A program made the position numbers and the translations under genes. DNA of 10,634 nucleotides from an uncultured Bacteriovoracaceae bacterium (GTDB taxonomy: Bacteria > Bdellovibrionota > Bacteriovoracia > Bacteriovoracales > Bacteriovoracaceae): positions 1-10,634 of the forward strand of contig CALFYV010000089.1 of the NCBI GenBank assembly GCA_937952395.1. The letters are read 5' to 3'. The notes under the pieces are model-generated. The model was not told the origin of the DNA. It did no database searches and saw only the letters and a list, made by a program, of their open reading frames with translations. This document shows positions 6,624 through 10,634 of this stretch, piece after piece; position 1 is the stretch's first letter, and each line of letters begins with the position of its first letter.

Positions 6624-7780
6624 TTTTTTTCTTGTTGGCGTTTAATGATTTCATCAAAAAGCGCCATGTATTGCTTAATTTTTAAAGTTCCTTCAATTTT
6701 AACTCCATTGATAATAAGAGTGGGTGTTGAGCGAAGGTTAAAAATCTTAGCTTGGGCAATAAGGCTTTTTACACTTTTTTTCACTTCTTCATTTTCAAAA
6801 CAGCCCGAGAGTCCTAAATCTTTTTGAGCACTCATTAACCATTCATCGGATAATTTTTCTTGACCATCAAAGATCATGTCATGGGCCTGTTTAAATTTAT
6901 TTTTATCACAAGCTGATAAATAAGCAGCTCGACAAGCATGAGGGTGGATTTGTCTTTTCACTTGGTCATTGCATTCTGAATCTAATGGAAAAAAATAATA
7001 ATAAACATTAATTTTACCTTCATATAATCTTTCTAATTTGTGAAACTGTTCGCTTAAAACTTTACAAAAAGGACATTGGAAATCAGAAAAAATTGAAATG
7101 CGAATGGGAGCATCTTCAAATTTTTCAGTTGAACTAGCAAGTATGAAAGGAGAGATAACATCAGGTTTGCCTAGGTTAGGAAGTGTAAAAAATTGCTGAA
7201 TAATTTGTTTATTAACAGCCACCTGCTTTTCATCTTTTGTAATATTATATTTATAAACAATTCCTGAACCGATGAGACCTAAAATGGTCCAAAGTCCTAG
7301 AATCTTCCAGTCTGGTAGCAGCGAGTTGGATCCGTTTGAATAAAATAAATAAAAAATAACTGCAGAGATAACATAATAAAGTGTGCACATTGGACACAGA
7401 CTTCCAAGTACCACAACTGAGTAAACAAAGAGAACTAAACACCCAATCAGATTAATTTTAGAAATGAAGCTTGAAGTTTTTTCCATCTCGGGAGATGGAA
7501 AAATACTACCCATAAGAAAGATCAGGTTTGTGATAAGTCCAAAAAAGGCAATGGGTACGCCAGCAATATTAGAAAAAGGCGAAAAAGTAGCAGCATCACA
7601 ATTCCAAAAACTTGAAATATCACAAAAACTCGCAGCACCAGCCAAACTTTCAGGATAATGAGAGTCAAAATAATATTTGGTTAAATAGAGAGTGACTCCG
7701 ACTCCTGCAATAACAAAGATAAGGTAAATCATGTGCTGAACACTAAGACCATTTAACGTTAGGCTTTTATTTTGATTCAT
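6620..7780 (-). CDS. VKOR-DsbA fusion: quinone-linked disulfide-bond-forming protein
   Basis: A 386-residue fusion of a vitamin K epoxide reductase-like membrane domain and a periplasmic thioredoxin-fold domain. Five hydrophobic helices lie near 14-34, 73-92, 107-126, 131-148 and 159-176. Cys53 and Cys61 (FCDI...NCDAA) form the loop pair, and Cys129/Cys132 (CPMC) form the quinone-side pair. With a cytoplasmic N-terminus, both pairs and the C-terminal domain fall on the periplasmic side. The DsbA-like part (about 205-386) has the redox motif CPFC (236-239) and the cis-Pro loop STPT (351-354). Extra cysteines are 270, 283, 291 and 327. The fusion should replace the DsbA-DsbB pair, passing electrons from exported proteins to quinone. 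AAGGAG lies 9 nt before the ATG, the strongest ribosome site in this gene run, 42 bp after pgeF. Confidence 0.94.
   Translation of the reverse strand: MNQNKSLTLNGLSVQHMIYLIFVIAGVGVTLYLTKYYFDSHYPESLAGAASFCDISSFWNCDAATFSPFSNIAGVPIAFFGLITNLIFLMGSIFPSPEMEKTSSFISKINLIGCLVLFVYSVVVLGSLCPMCTLYYVISAVIFYLFYSNGSNSLLPDWKILGLWTILGLIGSGIVYKYNITKDEKQVAVNKQIIQQFFTLPNLGKPDVISPFILASSTEKFEDAPIRISIFSDFQCPFCKVLSEQFHKLERLYEGKINVYYYFFPLDSECNDQVKRQIHPHACRAAYLSACDKNKFKQAHDMIFDGQEKLSDEWLMSAQKDLGLSGCFENEEVKKSVKSLIAQAKIFNLRSTPTLIINGVKIEGTLKIKQYMALFDEIIKRQQEKK
7478..7503. repeat. Perfect 12-nt inverted repeat inside the VKOR-DsbA gene
   Basis: TTTTTCCATCTC (7478-7489) and GAGATGGAAAAA (7492-7503) are exact reverse complements separated by GG. 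As RNA this gives an 11 bp stem with a 4-nt loop. It spans codons 93-101, which encode the predicted cytoplasmic loop between transmembrane helices 2 and 3. On neither strand does a T-run follow the stem, so it is not an ordinary intrinsic terminator. Confidence 0.75.
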
Positions 7781-7822
7781 AAATATTTTCTCCTTAAAAA
7801 ATTCATTCTTAGTATAAACAAA

Positions 7823-8407
7823 TTATGACTGATTCGGAATAAAAAGGTTCCAGTTTCTTCCCTTGCATTTTTCTCGCCTAAAACTATGAAATTTAGGGTT
7901 TAAAAATGTGCATACATCACAACTGTCGACCACAATGCTCGGAAATGCATTTTGAAGTTGAAGCTTAGCGAAAGATTGAAGGTTGAATAATAGCTTATCT
8001 TTCTGAGTTGTAAAAAATTGTTCCGGGAAAAAATTTTTAAATTCTTTTGTTACCTCATATTGATTGACTTGAATACTAGGCCCTATAAAAGCAAATATTG
8101 GTTTTATCCCTTTAATTTTAGTATTAAGTAAAATTTCATTTCTAAGTCCTTTCCAACCGGCATGAATAAGGGCATATCCATTTTTTCCTAAAATCAGAAC
8201 TGGCAAGCAATCAGCGGTTTGAATACATAGTGCATCTTTCTGCTCGCTTAAGATGCCATCAGCTTCAATTCCTGCTTGATGCTCAGTTGTATTAATAACT
8301 ATATTAGAATGGGTTTGTTTTATTTCATGAAAATTAATTTCGGGTTTAGTGGAGTGAACTTGAAATACACCAGTGTTGAATTTTTTTTCGAAGATGATAT
8401 TACTCAT
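7823..8407 (-). CDS. pgeF: Peptidoglycan editing factor PgeF (YfiH/DUF152), short form
   Basis: A member of the YfiH/PgeF (Cu-oxidase_4) family, which in E. coli removes wrongly incorporated L-serine from peptidoglycan precursors. The zinc-site residues are His33 (KQTHSNIV), Cys67 (TADCLPV) and His82 (IHAGWKGL). The family motifs EADGILSE (48-55), FIGPSI (107-112) and SFRRE (175-179) are also present. At 194 residues it is about 50 shorter than E. coli PgeF, because the N-terminal segment before the first zinc histidine is nearly absent. Its ATG overlaps the end of rluD by 8 bp, so no longer start is likely. The rluD-pgeF order is conserved in many Proteobacteria, including E. coli. The Shine-Dalgarno is weak (AAGG, about 9 nt upstream), so translational coupling is likely. 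Confidence 0.9.
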   Translation of the reverse strand: MSNIIFEKKFNTGVFQVHSTKPEINFHEIKQTHSNIVINTTEHQAGIEADGILSEQKDALCIQTADCLPVLILGKNGYALIHAGWKGLRNEILLNTKIKGIKPIFAFIGPSIQVNQYEVTKEFKNFFPEQFFTTQKDKLLFNLQSFAKLQLQNAFPSIVVDSCDVCTFLNPKFHSFRREKCKGRNWNLFIPNQS

Positions 8408-9374
8408 TTTTTAAAGCCTTGAGCACTTCAGAGAAGATTTCAGGTGGAGAGTGTGAAAAGCTAAGCTTTTTCTGTGTTATGGGATGTGTAAAACTGAGAA
8501 ACTTTGCATGCAAAAAAGGATGAGGATAATCTTTGTATATATTTTTAATATCGGGCTTTATTTTATGCTTTTCTTCTTTTGCAAAACCATAAACACTATC
8601 ATTAAGTATTGGTGATTTTAATAGCTCGCTCATATGGACTCGTATTTGATGAGTCCGCCCTGTTTCTAGGGTACATTCAATATGTGAAGTATGTTTGAAA
8701 GTGGACAAAACTTTAAAATGTGTAATGGCTTCTTTACCTTTACTCGGATAAGCTTTCATTTTCAAACGGTTATTAGGATTTCGTTGAATATGAGAGATAA
8801 TGGTTCCCTCTGCTTGCATTTTTATTCCAAGCACTAACGCTTCATACTTTCTCACTAAATCATGTCTAGAAAACATATCAACCAGTAGCTCATGAGTTTT
8901 TTGTTCTTTAGCGATAACCATAACTCCACTGGTGCCCTTGTCGAGTCGGTGAACTATACCTGGTCTTTTTACCTGTCCAATACCTTTCAGATCAGGGCAA
9001 TGGTGTAAAATTGCATTAACTAATGTCCCACTATAATTTCCTGGTGCAGGGTGTACCACCATACCGGCACTTTTGTTTATAATAAGCAAAAATTCATCTT
9101 CATAGAGGATTTCCAATGGAATATTTTCTGCTTGAATATAACTAGGCTCGGGTTCAGGGATCTCCACTGAGATAGTCGTACCAAAGGGGGGGAGGCATTT
9201 AAGTTCTAGTTTAACTTTTTCTGATTCGGAATTTATTTTATTCTCTAAGAACATTTTTTTTATTAGGGTTCTACTTAATTCAGGTATTTTCGCCGCTAGA
9301 TAAATATCGAGTCTTTTATATTCTAAGTCTTCACTGGTTATAGTGAAGTAGAGTTTTGATTCGAACTCATCCAT
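8400..9374 (-). CDS. rluD: RluD-type 23S rRNA pseudouridine synthase
   Basis: A 324-residue RluA-family pseudouridine synthase. Residues about 17-75 form an S4-like RNA-binding domain (YKRLDIYLA...SRTLIKKMF). The catalytic domain follows from about 85. The catalytic aspartate is Asp145 in GIVHRLDKGTSG (139-150). RTHQIRVHM (240-248) and the terminal HPFLHA...FTHP (285-298) are also family motifs. RluD modifies the helix 69 loop of 23S rRNA (U1911, U1915 and U1917 in E. coli). The paralogues RluC and RluA are close, but the S4 domain together with pgeF directly downstream favours RluD. The ATG overlaps the upstream stop by one base (TAATG), and only a weak AGAG lies in front. A C7 run on the coding strand (window 9186-9192) encodes part of the conserved LPPFG turn. 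Confidence 0.94.
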   Translation of the reverse strand: MDEFESKLYFTITSEDLEYKRLDIYLAAKIPELSRTLIKKMFLENKINSESEKVKLELKCLPPFGTTISVEIPEPEPSYIQAENIPLEILYEDEFLLIINKSAGMVVHPAPGNYSGTLVNAILHHCPDLKGIGQVKRPGIVHRLDKGTSGVMVIAKEQKTHELLVDMFSRHDLVRKYEALVLGIKMQAEGTIISHIQRNPNNRLKMKAYPSKGKEAITHFKVLSTFKHTSHIECTLETGRTHQIRVHMSELLKSPILNDSVYGFAKEEKHKIKPDIKNIYKDYPHPFLHAKFLSFTHPITQKKLSFSHSPPEIFSEVLKALKNE

Positions 9375-10117
9375 TAAATTTGCTCTTTAATTTTGCGTTG
9401 TCGTTCAAGATAGCTTTTGCACACAAGATCCATATTTAGCTTTAAGCATTTTGCGTATTGAAAGACGAAACCTCTTGTATAGGCACCAGCTGGTAAACGC
9501 GAAAATTCTTCATCTTCAATATTACGGATATGAGTTTTAGAAACTTTTGTCATTTCTGCCATGCGCTCAATTGTGACATTTTTATATTCACGAATTTTTT
9601 TCAAAAATGCACCTGAGAATTCTTCTGCATTTTCAATCTCTTGTTCGAATTGTTCATTGCGTTTGTAATCGAGTGAAAATTTTGTATAGGCCTCCGCTCT
9701 TGAAACAGCTTTCGTTTCTCTGGCTGAATAATCAAATTCCTGTTTTCTAACGTGGGCTTTTTGAGCTTCTTCTAAGCTTTTCTCATGGCTTATTTGATGT
9801 TCGTTTCGACTTGAGGCACCTGCAAGTTTTTCTTCTATATTCTTACGATGGATTTGATCTACAGATTTTCTTTGAACATCAAAGCCTCTGGCTTTATCGT
9901 ATTGCATACGTTTATCAGGATTTCCCAAAATAGAGTAAGCTTCATCTATAGCTTCGATGATTCGTTTACATTCTTCTTCTGTTAATAATGAATAGAGAGC
10001 GACACTGTTTAAGTCATATGCATTTTTAGCACGTTGGTAAGCTTGGTGAATTTCTTCTTGAGTACTAGCAAATGAAATTTCTAAAATTTCATAATAATTC
10101 TTATTTTCGATATCCAT
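9374..10117 (-). CDS. J-like domain plus RodZ-type helix-turn-helix protein, no membrane anchor
   Basis: A 247-residue protein with no assigned function. Residues 7-79 resemble a DnaJ J-domain (NYYEILEIS...AYQRA, then AIDEAYSILGNPDKRMQYDKARGF). The HPD tripeptide needed to stimulate DnaK ATPase is absent; the equivalent loop reads AYDLNSVAL. Residues 80-165 form a charged, probably helical linker. Residues 168-236 match the RodZ-type HTH (FLKKIREYKNVTIERMAEMT, HIRNIEDEEFSRLPAGAYTRGFV). RodZ uses this domain to bind MreB and continues into a transmembrane helix, but this protein stops eleven residues after the HTH and has no hydrophobic segment. Its ATG abuts the stop of the MinD-like gene, with GGAG about 9 nt upstream. 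The pair probably works together. A DNA-binding regulator or a cytoskeletal/polarity adaptor are both possible. Confidence 0.85.
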   Translation of the reverse strand: MDIENKNYYEILEISFASTQEEIHQAYQRAKNAYDLNSVALYSLLTEEECKRIIEAIDEAYSILGNPDKRMQYDKARGFDVQRKSVDQIHRKNIEEKLAGASSRNEHQISHEKSLEEAQKAHVRKQEFDYSARETKAVSRAEAYTKFSLDYKRNEQFEQEIENAEEFSGAFLKKIREYKNVTIERMAEMTKVSKTHIRNIEDEEFSRLPAGAYTRGFVFQYAKCLKLNMDLVCKSYLERQRKIKEQI

Positions 10118-10634
10118 TTATGAGAACTCCAACAGTTTGTGAATGATTTTATCAAAATTACCCACTAAACGCGAATTAGGAAATTCCATGAGGAGTGGTT
10201 TTCTTTTTTTAATACTTTGCCACACGCTGGCGTCGTAATCAAGGTAACCAATATAATCAAGTTCCACACCAAAATAACGTTTGCATATACTTTTCATGGA
10301 AAAACCAATATCAATATCGGACTGGCTTCTGACTTGATTCATGACTAATCTAGGTTGAAATTTAGCAATTTCGGCTTTAAGCTTCTCTCCCATCTCAGGG
10401 TTGAGTTCATACACTTTGCGTATCAGATCAGTTGGTGTACTACTTGATGAAGTCATCTTAGCATTCATGGCCTGATGAATAAGAGGTTGAATATCAAGTA
10501 ATTCCTCAATCATTTTTAATCTTCGGTAATATACTGATTTAATAAAGCGATAAGTATTTTCAATAGATGTTGGCTCAGGTAGGACAACTAAAATTCCTTT
10601 TTGAGCAGAAATAAAGAAATCAAGAGTGTTACTA
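10118..10634 (-). CDS. MinD/ParA-type ATPase (3' part only, runs off the right edge)
   Basis: The C-terminal 171 or so residues of a MinD/FlhG-like P-loop ATPase. The frame is open to the window edge, so the ATG at 10511-10513 is internal. The segment just upstream of it encodes NTLDFFISAQKG and then ILVVLPEPTSIENTYRFIKS, a conserved MinD/FlhG switch-region strand and loop. Downstream, RLVMNQVRSQSD is the usual base-recognition strand (V-x-N-Q/K). It is followed by FSMKSICKRYFGVELDYIGYLDYD and a SIKKRKPLLMEFP segment, as in MinD-family C-termini. The Walker A region lies outside the window. A helical insert (fragment residues about 37-85) is longer than in E. coli MinD. No C-terminal amphipathic membrane-targeting helix is obvious. 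It is the first visible gene of the six-gene run and is directly followed by the J-like/HTH gene. Confidence 0.85.
   Translation of the reverse strand, partial: SNTLDFFISAQKGILVVLPEPTSIENTYRFIKSVYYRRLKMIEELLDIQPLIHQAMNAKMTSSSSTPTDLIRKVYELNPEMGEKLKAEIAKFQPRLVMNQVRSQSDIDIGFSMKSICKRYFGVELDYIGYLDYDASVWQSIKKRKPLLMEFPNSRLVGNFDKIIHKLLEFS

Noticed and set aside
7478..7503. Intrinsic terminator inside the VKOR-DsbA gene
   Set aside because: The T-run precedes rather than follows the stem on both strands, and the gene continues with intact domains.
7464..7658. Plus-strand open frame inside the VKOR-DsbA gene
   Set aside because: It lies wholly antisense to a gene with strong motif support, has no ribosome site and its protein resembles nothing; the same holds for the other short frames opposite pgk, gap, tatD and tpiA.
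10118..10513. A complete 131-residue gene starting at the ATG ending at 10513
   Set aside because: The same frame is open to the window edge and the preceding 40 codons encode clear MinD/FlhG-family sequence, so this ATG is internal.
1..10634. Mobile element, CRISPR array, toxin-antitoxin or phage genes
   Set aside because: There is no transposase, no spaced direct repeats, no small paired genes and no integrase; nearly all the sequence is accounted for by chromosomal housekeeping genes.

Overview
The window is an AT-rich, densely coded stretch of bacterial chromosome with housekeeping genes, no RNA genes, no CRISPR array and no mobile element. Four traits recall the former Deltaproteobacteria, and an AT-rich Bdellovibrionota member (Bacteriovorax/Halobacteriovorax-like) is my best guess. 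They are a gap-pgk-tpiA-secG cluster, a MinD/ParA-type ATPase followed by a J-like/HTH protein, a VKOR-DsbA fusion, and a Sec-exported M48 protease. The taxonomic guess is an inference from gene content and is not proven by any marker in the window.

Layout. Positions 1-3145 (minus strand) hold a glycolysis/gluconeogenesis operon transcribed gap -> pgk -> tpiA -> secG. The three enzymes are packed with 0 bp or 1 bp junctions, and secG (5' part only) follows 53 bp after tpiA. Positions 3146-3256 form a divergent intergenic region. Positions 3257-5855 (plus strand) hold a YhaM-like HD-domain exoribonuclease and a secreted M48 zinc metalloprotease. Positions 5847-10634 (minus strand) hold a six-gene run, read from right to left: a MinD/ParA-type ATPase (3' part only), a J-like/RodZ-type HTH protein, rluD, pgeF, a VKOR-DsbA fusion and tatD. 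The M48 gene and tatD converge and overlap by 9 bp at their stop codons.

How the genes work together. GAPDH, PGK and TPI catalyse successive triose-phosphate steps. The GAPDH carries cofactor-site residues unlike those of strictly NAD-dependent enzymes, so it may use NADP(H). SecG supports protein export. The VKOR-DsbA fusion could by itself supply disulfide bonds to exported proteins; the M48 protease next door has exactly two cysteines in its mature part. RluD modifies 23S rRNA and PgeF edits peptidoglycan precursors, a pairing also seen in E. coli. The least understood part is the right end: a MinD-like ATPase translated directly into a protein with an HPD-less J-like domain and a RodZ-type HTH but no membrane anchor. 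This is the best candidate for an uncharacterised system in the window.

No gene-free stretch reaches 300 bases. The longest gap is the 111 bp divergent region. I found no convincing rho-independent terminator.
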